Shown: positions 1 to 11,037, numbered from the stretch's first letter. The stretch: DNA of 52,669 nucleotides from Verrucomicrobiota bacterium (GCA_019247695.1 JAFBAP010000100.1:1-52669); one strand, 5' to 3'. Program-made: numbers and translations. The notes: generated from the letters alone by a model not told the origin.

Positions 1-2
1 AG

Positions 3-182
3 GAATGGTACGCAAACCTGCAAGAGGTCACCGCAGAACTCGAAGCCCGGGGTGCCCGTTGCCGGCCGGTCCTGCTGGATATCGAAGAAATCAAGCAGTA
101 CTGCCGGGAACAGGGGGTTCCCAACAATGGCGCCGCGCGTGCGTCCCTGGCGGCCCGCAGAGCACAGCAAGATATCTGGTAA
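3..182 (+). CDS. C-terminal end of an unrecognised protein (partial)
   Basis: An open frame enters from the left edge and ends at TAA 180-182, giving 59 residues that finish in RRAQQDIW. The piece is charged, contains ILDIEEI-like acidic/aliphatic segments (LLDIEEIKQYC) and reads like a helical C-terminus. I do not recognise a family. The next reading frame starts 27 bp downstream with a plausible Shine-Dalgarno sequence, so the two may have been co-transcribed. The choice of frame rests on residue composition and on the stop falling just before the next start; the other two frames give arginine/serine/proline-rich sequence typical of non-coding frames in GC-rich DNA. Confidence 0.55.
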   Translation, partial: EWYANLQEVTAELEARGARCRPVLLDIEEIKQYCREQGVPNNGAARASLAARRAQQDIW

Positions 183-209
183 CGCTCTTACCACCAGAGG
201 GTGGCGCTT

Positions 210-494
210 ATGTCCCGGGCAAAAAATCTCACGGTGAAAGCGTTTGCCGAGGAATTGGAAGCCCGGCTGAGCGCCATGACGGTTGAGGATCTGCGCCAAC
301 TGGTGCGCGACATGGCCCAGGAAGTGACGCCGCCCGGCCGGCGTCCATTTCTTCAACGGTTGCACCCGCGGGGATCGACGGCATGCCACAAGCGGAAAAT
401 GTCACAAATTCAGGGGGGAGTCGCGGTTTTGAGCCGATTGGAACCGCCGTTTCCGACGTGGTTGTGCCGGGGTTTGCCCCGGAGGGGCACCTGA
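210..494 (+). pseudogene. Truncated small gene, coding-like only at its N-terminus
   Basis: The ATG at 210 follows an AGAGGG ribosome-binding site. The first roughly 50 residues look like a genuine protein (alternating charged and aliphatic helix such as FAEELEARLSAMTVEDLRQL, then GRRPFLQRL). After about nucleotide 365 the frame continues into composition typical of read-through, and from 381 it runs through a repeat module (atgccacaagcggaaaatg) found elsewhere in the window. I infer that the gene lost its 3' part where the repeat begins. The family is unknown to me. A real protein of 94 residues with an odd tail remains possible. Confidence 0.45.
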
Positions 495-690
495 TTTCAG
501 CGCGGCATTTGCCTAAAATCAGCCGTCCCTCCGAACGCCGGGCGCCAAACCGCGAACTTTGAACTCTTCCTCTTCTCGCCGTGGTCGCCGTGTTCCGCCG
601 CGGCGCCGTGTGAACTCTATCGCCGTGCCCGTCGTGTGACCGTGGCCGCTGCGTGACGGGAAAAGCTTGCCATGGAAATGAAAAACAGAT
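381..690. repeat. Interspersed repeat modules A and B
   Basis: The segment 381-412 carries the module atgccacaagcggaaaatg, which recurs at 16207-16250 and, diverged, at 25277-25313. Downstream, about 555-655, are reverse-oriented copies of the cacggcg/ttcacacggcg module (cgccgtggtcgccgtgttcc, gccgtgtgaactc) that also occurs near 10740, 11000, 16270-16510 and 40580-40720. No credible gene lies between 495 and 702. Confidence 0.6.
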
Positions 691-702
691 TCATATTCTG
701 TT

Positions 703-3040
<2,338 letters not shown>

Positions 3041-3091
3041 AGCGCCTTCACCAGCGGCCCGGCCAGCCGATCTAAGCTGGGCAAGACAGAC

Positions 3092-3838
3092 ATGCTCCTT
3101 ACTTCCCAAACCAAACTTTCTCCGGCGGAACCATCGGTGCGCAGTATTCCTAAACACGTTGCGGTGATCATGGACGGCAACGGACGGTGGGCCAAAGAAC
3201 GGGGCTGGCCTCGTAGTCGTGGTCACCTGGAGGGAGCGAAAGCGGTCCGCGAATGTATGCAAGGGTGCCTCGACCTGGGCATCGAATACCTGACCTTGTA
3301 CGCATTCTCGATGGATAACTGGCAGCGGCCGAAAGAGGAGGTCGACACCTTGATGGGGCTGCTGAAACGGTTCCTGAAAGAGTACACCCGGGAGATGCAA
3401 CGGCACGGGGTACGCGTTCAGGCGATCGGCCGGCTATGGGAACTGCCTGAGGATTGCCAGGAACAACTCCGGGTAGCGATTCGCACTACTGCGCACAACA
3501 CGCGCCTGACCACGATCCTGGCGATCAACTACAGCGGCCGCGGCGAGATCATCGACGCCGTCAAGCAGGTGCTGGCGGACGTCGAGGACGGGCGGCTGCA
3601 GAAAGAGCAACTCGACCCCGAAATTTTTCAGCGGTACCTGTACACGTCCCGCTGGCCTGACCCTGATCTGCTCATTCGAACCTCCGGCGAGATGCGGGTC
3701 TCGGATTTCCTGCTTTGGCAGGTGAGTTACACCGAATTTATCAGCCTGCAAAAATACTGGCCGGACTTTACCCGCGAGGACATGCGGCTGGCGGTGGAGG
3801 CGTTCATGAAACGCCAACGGCGGTACGGCGGTATTTAG
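3092..3838 (+). CDS. uppS: Isoprenyl transferase (undecaprenyl diphosphate synthase family)
   Basis: A cis-prenyltransferase of 248 residues that makes the C55 lipid carrier precursor for peptidoglycan and other envelope polymers. It has the family signatures HVAVIMDGNGRWA (Mg-binding Asp at residue 28), GHLEGAKAV, LYAFSMDNWQRP and DLLIRTSGEMRVSDFLLWQ. Two small deviations from the commonest sequence are visible: FSMDNW instead of FSxENW, and RVSDFLLWQ instead of RLSNFLLWQ. Both are conservative and activity is expected. The usual partner cdsA is not downstream. Confidence 0.94.
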   Translation: MLLTSQTKLSPAEPSVRSIPKHVAVIMDGNGRWAKERGWPRSRGHLEGAKAVRECMQGCLDLGIEYLTLYAFSMDNWQRPKEEVDTLMGLLKRFLKEYTREMQRHGVRVQAIGRLWELPEDCQEQLRVAIRTTAHNTRLTTILAINYSGRGEIIDAVKQVLADVEDGRLQKEQLDPEIFQRYLYTSRWPDPDLLIRTSGEMRVSDFLLWQVSYTEFISLQKYWPDFTREDMRLAVEAFMKRQRRYGGI

Positions 3839-4148
3839 GCTTGGTGGAGGCACGCGCGTGCCGTTTAGATTTAGCCAGGGAGGCATCGGATCTGGCTGTC
3901 GTTTTTTTCCCTTTCTGTTCAGCTTGGGACTTGGCAGCGGCGCCAATCTGCGGCATGCTGTGGGACGATTGTTTTCTTTATTTTCTTTAATGAGGGTAGA
4001 CAGCCGCGGATCCACCGTTTCACGGACGACCGGCACGGGCCGGCAGCAAAAGGGGCTTAAAGGGGTTTGGCCGGCGCACGTTTCCCAGGCCGATCGGGGC
4101 AGGTAGTCACACTCCCGGAGGAGACGTTTCCTACTTGGACCAACTGCG
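3839..4148. other. Intergenic region with a perfect 14-bp palindrome
   Basis: No credible gene lies in these 310 bp. Eleven bases after the uppS stop is the perfect palindrome ggcacgcgcgtgcc (3849-3862). It has no U-tract, so it is a poor intrinsic terminator; it could be an operator or a chance GC palindrome. A GGAGGAGA stretch lies near 4116, about 27 bases before the next ATG, too far to act as its ribosome-binding site. Confidence 0.3.
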
Positions 4149-5591
4149 ATGCAGACAATTTTAATAGTCGATCCTGAAACCGATTTTCTTGAATGGGCGC
4201 AGAACCAGCTTGAGACGCCGAGCACGAAAGTCCTTACCGCGACCACGGCCGACGAGGGTTACAAGATCTACATCAGCGAAAATCCGGACCTGCTGATTTC
4301 CGAGACGCACCTGGTGCCGTTCAGCGGCCTGGAACTTTTGGCGCGCGTCCGGCAAAGGGACTCGAATGCGCTGGTGATTTTGATGAGCGCGTTCGGCACG
4401 ACCCAATCGGTCATTGAGTCGATGAAGCTGGGGGCATTCGATTATCTGCGCAAGGAGTCGCTCCCGTTCAACCTCAAGCCGGTGGTGGATGCCGCGTTGA
4501 CGGCGCAGGCGGAGATGCGTCTGGCCACGGCGTTCAAGCCTCAGCTGACGGTCGAGCAGTACCAGGACAGCCTGGTCGGCCAGTCGCCGCCGATGCAGCA
4601 GGTTTTCAAGATGGTCGGGCGCGTCTCGCACAGCGATGCGCCGGTGATGATTACGGGTGAGAGCGGCTCGGGCAAAGAGCTGGTGGCACGTGCGATCCAC
4701 CATTACAGCAACCGGAGCAGCCAACCGTTCATCGCGATCAATTGCGCGGCGATTCCGGAGAACCTGCTTGAGAGCGAATTGTTCGGGCATGAAAAAGGGG
4801 CGTTTACCGGGGCCTCATCCCAGAGGATCGGGCGCTTTGAACAGAGCGATCGCGGCACGCTTTTTCTGGACGAAATCGGGGATATGCCCCTGACGGTGCA
4901 AAGCAAGATCCTGCGGGTGCTGCAGGAGAGTGAATTCTCGCGGGTCGGCGGGAACGCCACGATCAAGACGGATGTGCGGATCATTGCGGCGACCAACAAG
5001 ACCCTGGAGCAGGAAGTTGCCAAGAAACAGTTCCGTGAGGACCTTTTTTACCGTTTGAATGTGGTGCGCATCCACCTGCCGCCCCTGAGGCAGCGGCGTG
5101 AGGACATCCGGCTCCTGGCGGAATATTTTCTGAAGAAGATCGCCACGCATAAACACCTGCCGCAGCTGACGCTTTCGTCTGAGGCGGTCAAGGTGCTTGA
5201 GGAGTACCCCTGGCCCGGCAACGTGCGCGAGCTGGAGAATACAATTCAACGCGCCTGCGTGCTGGCGACGGGCGACGTGCTTTTGCCGAAAGACCTTCCC
5301 CTCGGGGACGCCAGCACCAAGGTTGACGCGGAACCGCCGGCCGTTGCGCCTCGGGGAACGCACGACGCCAAGCCGACGTTGGAAGCGGCGGTGGAAATCC
5401 TGCTCGATGCGGCGTCTTCCGACCACACCCTGCAGTTGCTGCCGTGGTTGGAACGGGAGTTTACCCTTTTTGCGATGAAACGCACGCGGGGCAACCAGGT
5501 GAAAGCGGCCAAGCTTTTAGGGGTGACGCGTGCAACGTTACGCAAGCGGATAGAACGCTACGGCATCACCAAAGAGTTGAATTTTCAGTGA
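4149..5591 (+). CDS. Sigma54-dependent NtrC-type transcriptional activator with altered receiver domain
   Basis: The 480 residues comprise a receiver domain (about 1-120), a sigma54-interacting AAA+ domain (about 140-370) and a C-terminal Fis-type helix-turn-helix (about 435-478, GNQVKAAKLLGVTRATLRKR). The AAA+ part is complete: Walker A GESGSGKE at 170-177, GAFTGA at 217-222, Walker B GTLFLDEIGD, and PWPGNVRELEN. In the receiver, Ser80 and Lys102 are kept, but the phosphoacceptor position is Glu52 (DLLISETHL, codon GAG 4302-4304) where the family has Asp, and the acidic pair reads Asp8-Pro9. It therefore probably cannot be phosphorylated in the usual way. No sensor kinase is adjacent; mfd follows. 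Confidence 0.92.
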   Translation: MQTILIVDPETDFLEWAQNQLETPSTKVLTATTADEGYKIYISENPDLLISETHLVPFSGLELLARVRQRDSNALVILMSAFGTTQSVIESMKLGAFDYLRKESLPFNLKPVVDAALTAQAEMRLATAFKPQLTVEQYQDSLVGQSPPMQQVFKMVGRVSHSDAPVMITGESGSGKELVARAIHHYSNRSSQPFIAINCAAIPENLLESELFGHEKGAFTGASSQRIGRFEQSDRGTLFLDEIGDMPLTVQSKILRVLQESEFSRVGGNATIKTDVRIIAATNKTLEQEVAKKQFREDLFYRLNVVRIHLPPLRQRREDIRLLAEYFLKKIATHKHLPQLTLSSEAVKVLEEYPWPGNVRELENTIQRACVLATGDVLLPKDLPLGDASTKVDAEPPAVAPRGTHDAKPTLEAAVEILLDAASSDHTLQLLPWLEREFTLFAMKRTRGNQVKAAKLLGVTRATLRKRIERYGITKELNFQ

Positions 5592-5673
5592 TCCAGTCTC
5601 CGCGGACGACGTTCCGGTGTGACGGCCAGGGTTGAGGTGGGGCCGGGCCGGGCGTCGTATCCGGTCTGAACGA

Positions 5674-8600
5674 ATGGAGAACGTGCTTTTACAGACGGTG
5701 CAAAGGATTGCATCCGGGGAGCCGCTGGCTTCGCGCCTTCGGCAGCCCGGCCCGGTGACGCTGGAACACGTGTGCTCCGCCGCCCAGGGGTTTGTGGTTG
5801 CGTGCGCAGCCCACGAGCGTCCGTTGCGCGCGGTGTGGGTGGTTTGCCCGGACCCGCGCCGGCAGGAAGAAATCTTCAACGCGCTGTTGAACTGGCAGAT
5901 CAACCCCCTTTTCCTGCCGGAGTTGGAAATCCCGGCCGTGCCGGACGCTGTCCCGGACCCGGAGATTCTGGCCGAACGGCTGGAGCTGTTGCAAAAAGTG
6001 GCGGAAGGCAAGCGCTTCGTGGTGGTTCTGACGCTGCAAACGCTGGGAGACCAGGTGCCCGCGCCGCAAGAGCTGACGAGGCAAACCAGGATTTATCAAC
6101 GGGGCCAGGTCATCAACCGGGACGCCTTCGTGGCCGAGTTGATTGAAGCCGGGTATGAGCAGGTGCCGCAGGTGAATGGCCGCGGCCAGTTTGCGGTGAG
6201 GGGCGGGATCCTGGACGTCTTTTCCGCCCAGCACGCGACGCCGGTCCGGATAGAATTGTTCGGGGACGAGATCGATTCGATCCGCGCCTTCGATCTCGAC
6301 GAACAGACTTCGATTCAGGTCCTGGAGCGTTGCGAGATTCTCACGGGCAACCCCGATGGTGCGGAGACGGTTTGCGTGCGCGATTACATTCGGTCCGGCG
6401 ATCTTACCGTCGATGTCGAGGCCGGCTGGGAAGAGGCAGCGGTCCGCGTTGCGGCAGGGACGTTGGCATCCGGGGAAATCGAGGATTACAGCACGGCGTT
6501 CTACCCTTCGGGGTTCGAGACGTTTGAGGCGGGCGATTTCCTGGTGGAAGAGCACAAGCGGGAGGCGGCGCTCAACCAACTGCGGCGCTGGCTGGCTGAG
6601 CGCTGGGAAGTGCTGGCCATTTGTCACAACGAGGGTGAAACCGAACGGCTGCGCGACGTCCTAAACGACAACGAGGTGGACGTCGAGTCGATCCGGTTCG
6701 TCGTGGGCAACCTCGATCACGGATTTACTTTTCCCGGCAGCCGCCTGGCGGTGCTCTCGGACTCCGAGATTTTCGGGCGCTATCAGAGCCCGAGCGCACG
6801 CCGTCTGGCGCTGCGCCGGGCCAGACTCCGCGGGGGCCGGGCCCCGATCGACTTCAGCGAACTGGCTCCGGGCGACCTGGTGGTGCACGTCGAGTACGGC
6901 ATCGGCAAGTACCGGGGTGTACAGGAACTTGACCAGCAGGGCACGCAGCAGGAAGTGGTCGTGCTCGAATTCGCCGATGACGCCCGTTTGTACGTGCCGT
7001 TCGAGCAGGCATACCTGATCTCGCGCTACGTCGGGATCGGCAGAAAATACCCGCCGCTCAGTAGCCTGGGCGACCAGCGATGGGCCAAAGCGAAGAAGGC
7101 GGCCGAGACGGCGGTGTTCGATTACGCGGCCCGGCTGCTGTCGGTCCAGGCGGAGCGCCATACCCTCAGCGGTTTCGCATTTCCGCCCGATACCAAGTGG
7201 CAGGCTGATTTCGAAAGCGCGTTCCTGTACAAAGAGACCGGTGATCAGTTGCGCGCGATCGAGGCAACCAAGCACGACATGGAATCGGAGCAGCCGATGG
7301 ACCGGCTGATCTGCGGCGACGTCGGTTTCGGCAAGACCGAAGTAGCCATTCGTGCCGCGTTCAAAGCCGTCATGAGCGGCAAACAGGTGGTGATGCTGTG
7401 TCCGACCACCGTGCTGGCCCAGCAGCATTTCAACACTTTTCGTGAACGGATGTCCGATTACCCGATCAAGATCGGCATGCTGAGCCGGTTTTTGTCGACG
7501 CGGGAGCAACGTGAGACGTTAGCGGGCGTGCGAAACGGCGACATCGACATCGTGATCGGAACCCTTCGGCTCACGTCGGGCGACGTGGGGTTCAAAGACC
7601 TGGGCCTGGTCGTGATCGACGAGGAACAGCGGTTTGGCGTCCGGCATAAAGAACGGTTCAAGGAACGGTTCAAGCTGGTCGATGTGCTGACCTTGTCGGC
7701 GACGCCGATTCCGCGAACGCTTTACCTGTCCCTGGTGGGGGCGAAGGACATGTCCATCATCGAAACGCCGCCGCCCAACCGGCTCCCGGTTGAAACCATC
7801 GTTTGCGGGTACGATGAGCGGGTGATCCGCGATGCCATCCAGCGCGAATTGCATCGCAAAGGGCAGGTGTTTTTCTTGCATAACCGGGTGCAATCGGCGG
7901 AGCGGGTGCGTGAGCGCATCCAGCATCTTTGTCCGGGCGCGCGGGTCGACATCGGGCACGGGCAGATGGAGGAGCAGGATCTCGAAGAGGTGATGGAGCG
8001 TTTCGTGCGGGGAGAAACGGACGTGCTGGTCTCGACGACGATCATCGAGAGCGGGTTGGACATCCCCAACGCCAACACCATCATCATCGACCGGGCTGAC
8101 CAGTTCGGCCTGGCGGACCTTTACCAGCTGCGAGGCCGGGTCGGACGCGCCCAGCACAAGGCTTATGCGTTTTTGCTCCTGCCTCGGGAGATCATGACCG
8201 TCGGCGCCGCGCGGCGCCGGGTAAATGCGATCAAACAGTATTCGGGACTGGGGGCGGGTTTCAAGATCGCCATGCGCGACCTTGAGATCCGGGGGGCCGG
8301 CAACATCCTGGGCACGGCCCAAAGCGGGCACATCGTCAACGTCGGTTTCGACCTCTACTGCCAGCTCCTGCAGCAGGCGGTCGATAAGCTCAAGGGCGGC
8401 AAGCGCGGCCGGGCGCAACCGCACGCCGACGCCCTGGTCCGGTGCGACTTCGTGGCCGTGAACGAAGCCGAGTACCTCCGGAACCCGTCGGAGCTCGTGC
8501 CTGCGTTTATCCCCGCCGATTACGTCTCGCAGCCGCAAATGCGGATTCAGGCGTACAAGAAACTGGCGCAGGTTACGTCCAGGGAACAGCTGGACCAACT

Positions 8601-8847
8601 GGGGAAAGAATGGCGCGACCGTTACGGGCCGCACCCGCCGGCCGTGCGTAACCTTCTGCTGCTGAATGAGATCAAGCTGGCGGCTGCGCACCGGAAGATC
8701 GTCCGGGTCGAGGTCAAGGAGAACAAAGTCATGATGACGCGGGGCGGCGATTACATTCTGATCGGAAACCGGTTTCCCCGCTTGACTTCAGCGGATCACC
8801 AAAATAATCTGCCCGACTTGTTGTCCCTTGTCAGCCGACTGTCCTAA
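5674..8847 (+). CDS. mfd: Transcription-repair coupling factor
   Basis: A 1057-residue DNA translocase that displaces stalled RNA polymerase and recruits UvrA. Regions in order: UvrB-like N-terminus (about 1-380), CarD-like RNA polymerase-interacting domain beginning LAPGDLVVHVEYGIGKYRG (about 405-470), superfamily 2 helicase core with Walker A GDVGFGKTE, DEEQ box VIDEEQRFG, SATPIPRTL, and RecG-like QLRGRVGR, then the C-terminal autoinhibitory domain. The ATG at 5674 (MENVLLQTVQRIASG) is preferred over a TTG 42 bases upstream. It is slightly shorter than the E. coli protein. The next ORF's ATG comes one base after the TAA. Confidence 0.96.
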   Translation: MENVLLQTVQRIASGEPLASRLRQPGPVTLEHVCSAAQGFVVACAAHERPLRAVWVVCPDPRRQEEIFNALLNWQINPLFLPELEIPAVPDAVPDPEILAERLELLQKVAEGKRFVVVLTLQTLGDQVPAPQELTRQTRIYQRGQVINRDAFVAELIEAGYEQVPQVNGRGQFAVRGGILDVFSAQHATPVRIELFGDEIDSIRAFDLDEQTSIQVLERCEILTGNPDGAETVCVRDYIRSGDLTVDVEAGWEEAAVRVAAGTLASGEIEDYSTAFYPSGFETFEAGDFLVEEHKREAALNQLRRWLAERWEVLAICHNEGETERLRDVLNDNEVDVESIRFVVGNLDHGFTFPGSRLAVLSDSEIFGRYQSPSARRLALRRARLRGGRAPIDFSELAPGDLVVHVEYGIGKYRGVQELDQQGTQQEVVVLEFADDARLYVPFEQAYLISRYVGIGRKYPPLSSLGDQRWAKAKKAAETAVFDYAARLLSVQAERHTLSGFAFPPDTKWQADFESAFLYKETGDQLRAIEATKHDMESEQPMDRLICGDVGFGKTEVAIRAAFKAVMSGKQVVMLCPTTVLAQQHFNTFRERMSDYPIKIGMLSRFLSTREQRETLAGVRNGDIDIVIGTLRLTSGDVGFKDLGLVVIDEEQRFGVRHKERFKERFKLVDVLTLSATPIPRTLYLSLVGAKDMSIIETPPPNRLPVETIVCGYDERVIRDAIQRELHRKGQVFFLHNRVQSAERVRERIQHLCPGARVDIGHGQMEEQDLEEVMERFVRGETDVLVSTTIIESGLDIPNANTIIIDRADQFGLADLYQLRGRVGRAQHKAYAFLLLPREIMTVGAARRRVNAIKQYSGLGAGFKIAMRDLEIRGAGNILGTAQSGHIVNVGFDLYCQLLQQAVDKLKGGKRGRAQPHADALVRCDFVAVNEAEYLRNPSELVPAFIPADYVSQPQMRIQAYKKLAQVTSREQLDQLGKEWRDRYGPHPPAVRNLLLLNEIKLAAAHRKIVRVEVKENKVMMTRGGDYILIGNRFPRLTSADHQNNLPDLLSLVSRLS

Positions 8848-8848
8848 G

Positions 8849-9838
8849 ATGATCAAGATGATCAAGCCCGCCCGGTTGTTATGCGTCGCCGTTGTCGTTG
8901 CCTGCCTTGGCAGGCTTCCCGCCCTGGTTGCAGGTGATCCCGAGGTGATCGACGGCATCGCCGCGATCGTTAATAAAGACGTTATCACGTTCTCTCAGGT
9001 GCAGGAGGTCTCCGCATCGCAAGAGCAGTCGTTCCGCCAGCAGTACAGCGGTGCGGAGCTCATCACCAGGATCAAAGAAGCCCGGTTAGCGGCGCTGCGA
9101 GATTTGATCGACCGGCAATTGATCCTGCAGGAGTTCAAGAAAAAAGAATTTCATCTGCCGGATTATGTGATCGAGGATCACGTCCAAAACATCATCCGGA
9201 CGGATTTTTCCGGAGACCGGCAAGCCTTTGTCCGGACGCTTAACGCCCAGGGCTATTCGTTGAACAAGTTCCGCGACAATGAGCGCGACAAGATCATCGT
9301 GCAGGCGATGCGGCAGAATAATGTGAAGGGCAATTTTCAGGCGTCGGACCAGCAGGTCGAAGAGTATTACAACGCCAACAAACAGGAATTTGTGACGCCG
9401 GCACAGGTTAAGCTGCGCATCATCGTTTTGAACGCCGACCCGCTCGACCCGAATTCGCTGACGACGACGCGACAGATGGCTGACGATCTGCGGGAAAAGG
9501 CCCGGAACGGTGCGGATTTCGCCACGCTGGCCAAGACTTATTCGATGGACGGCACCGCTGAGAGCGGGGGCGACTGGGGTTGGGTGGATGAAAAGACGCT
9601 TAACCAGGACCTGACGAAGGTGGCGTTTGCGCTTTCACCGAAACAGGTAGGGCCGGTCGTTCAGATCGGTGATTCCTATTACCTCCTGTACTGCGACGAC
9701 AAGAAACCGTCCAGCTTCATTCCTCTGGCTCAGGTGAAGGAAACTATCCAGCGTAAGTTGGAACAGATGCGCCGGCAGCAGGCTACCCAGCGCTGGATCG
9801 ACGGTTTGCGCGAGAAGGCCTACATCAAGATCTTTTAG
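8849..9838 (+). CDS. SurA-like periplasmic chaperone / parvulin peptidyl-prolyl isomerase
   Basis: A 329-residue exported protein. It starts with MIKMIK and a hydrophobic signal segment ending near ALVAG, then a SurA N-terminal chaperone region (IAAIVNKDVITFSQV, RDLIDRQLILQEF) and one parvulin domain (about 205-305) with the typical FATLAKTYSMDGTAESGGDWGW and LSPKQVGPVVQIGDSYYLL segments. It should assist outer-membrane protein folding. The ATG at 8849 overlaps nothing and lies one base after the mfd stop, indicating co-transcription; a second ATG at 8858 is also possible. E. coli SurA has two parvulin domains, this one a single domain. Confidence 0.9.
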   Translation: MIKMIKPARLLCVAVVVACLGRLPALVAGDPEVIDGIAAIVNKDVITFSQVQEVSASQEQSFRQQYSGAELITRIKEARLAALRDLIDRQLILQEFKKKEFHLPDYVIEDHVQNIIRTDFSGDRQAFVRTLNAQGYSLNKFRDNERDKIIVQAMRQNNVKGNFQASDQQVEEYYNANKQEFVTPAQVKLRIIVLNADPLDPNSLTTTRQMADDLREKARNGADFATLAKTYSMDGTAESGGDWGWVDEKTLNQDLTKVAFALSPKQVGPVVQIGDSYYLLYCDDKKPSSFIPLAQVKETIQRKLEQMRRQQATQRWIDGLREKAYIKIF

Positions 9839-9850
9839 GCATTCCCCCGC

Positions 9851-10663
9851 ATGGGGACGCTCTGGCGCAAGTACGGCAAGGTGTTCGAGATCGGGCTGCA
9901 GAACACCTTTGTCTATCGTTGGAACTTTTTCTTACGCGCCTGTTTCGGCCTGTTTCCGCTGGTCGGAACGGTATTTGTCTGGGGAGCCATTTTCGAGGCC
10001 AAGGGTTCCGGCATCAACAACTTCGACTATGGCTCGGTCGTCTTTTATTTTCTTCTGGTCATCGCCCTGGACAGCCTGATCACGCCGACGGATGACGAAT
10101 GGCAGGTCGCACGCGACATCCGCGACGGGATGATCAACAACTTCCTGGTCAAACCGGTCAATTACCTCGTTTTCCGGTTCTGCCTGTTCGCCAGTAACCG
10201 GATTCTCTACACGATTGTGACCATCCCGGTCCTGTTCGGGATCTTTTTTTTCTTCCGCCGTTATCTGCAGTGGCCAAGCCACCCGGAAGTATGGCTTTGC
10301 AGCAGCATCAGCGTGGTGATGGCAGCGCTGCTTCAATTCCTGATATCGTTTTGCGTCGCGATGATAGCATTCTGGATGCTGGAGATCTCGACGCTGGTTC
10401 TGATCCTTTACTCGTTTGAGTACTTCCTCAGCGGGCACCTTTTCCCGTTGGGGTTGTTGCCGGTATGGATTCAGCGCTTGCTGGCGTGGTCGCCGTTCCC
10501 ATACGAGTTGTATTTCCCGATCGCGATTTTCCAGCAGAAGGTAACAGGTCCGGCCATTTACCAGGGACTCGCGTTGCAAGCGGCCTGGACGTCGATCATG
10601 GCGGTGGCCGCGAACGCGCTCTGGTACCGGGGTCTGCATAAGTACCAGGCTGTTGGAGGGTAA
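9851..10663 (+). CDS. ABC-2 type transporter permease
   Basis: A 270-residue integral membrane protein with about six hydrophobic segments, resembling the ABC-2 family permeases that usually occur as a pair plus an ATPase. Recognisable features are the N-terminal YRWNFFLRACFGLFPLVGTV region, the DDEWQVARDIRDGMINNFLVKP cytoplasmic loop (typical of this permease group) and a C-terminal SPFPYELYFP segment. Neither the partner permease nor an ATPase is next to it; the operon stops at a repeat block. The stop codon TAA (10661-10663) is itself part of the first GGGTAAC repeat unit. The transported substrate is unknown. Confidence 0.82.
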   Translation: MGTLWRKYGKVFEIGLQNTFVYRWNFFLRACFGLFPLVGTVFVWGAIFEAKGSGINNFDYGSVVFYFLLVIALDSLITPTDDEWQVARDIRDGMINNFLVKPVNYLVFRFCLFASNRILYTIVTIPVLFGIFFFFRRYLQWPSHPEVWLCSSISVVMAALLQFLISFCVAMIAFWMLEISTLVLILYSFEYFLSGHLFPLGLLPVWIQRLLAWSPFPYELYFPIAIFQQKVTGPAIYQGLALQAAWTSIMAVAANALWYRGLHKYQAVGG

Positions 10664-10720
10664 CGCGTAACGGGTAACGGGTAACGGGTAACGGGTAACG
10701 GGTAACGGGTAGCGGGTGAG
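10658..10720. repeat. Heptamer tandem array (GGGTAAC), nine units
   Basis: Nine head-to-tail 7-bp units run from 10658: GGGTAAC, GCGTAAC, five exact GGGTAAC, then GGGTAGC and GGGTGAG. The first unit contains the stop codon of the upstream permease gene. The last unit overlaps the left arm of the long palindrome. Confidence 0.9.
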
Positions 10721-11037
10721 CGGCCACGGCGGCTGGGGCGGGCACAACGACGGAGTTCACACGGCGAACACGGCGGACCACGGCGAACACGGCGGGAAGA
10801 TCAAATCATCCGCAGAACACGCAGAAAAGAGATAAACCATCCACAGATTACGCAGATTACACAGATTCAAGGCATCTGAATCCCTGCTGCGTGTTTCTGG
10901 ACGCCCTTCTCTGCGTTCATTTGCGTGTTCTGCGGATGATTTGATCTTCCCGCCGTGTTCGCCGTGTTCGCCGTGGCCCGCCGTGTTCGCCGTGTGAACT
11001 CCGTCGTTGTGCCCGCCCCAGCCGCCGTGGCCGCTCA
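10717..11037. repeat. 321-bp imperfect palindrome between convergent genes
   Basis: The left arm 10717-10823 (107 bp) is the reverse complement of the right arm 10922-11037 (116 bp). The outer 60 bp match perfectly; the only differences are one base and a 9-bp extra copy of aacacggcg in the right arm. The centre holds atccacagattacgcagatt-type and tctgcgtt modules. The right arm ends on the last base of the rodA stop codon (11035-11037). It may act as a bidirectional transcription stop or be a mobile repeat; no protein is convincingly encoded. Confidence 0.85.

Noticed and set aside
3849-3862. Intrinsic terminator after uppS
   Set aside because: The palindrome has almost no loop and no following U-tract.
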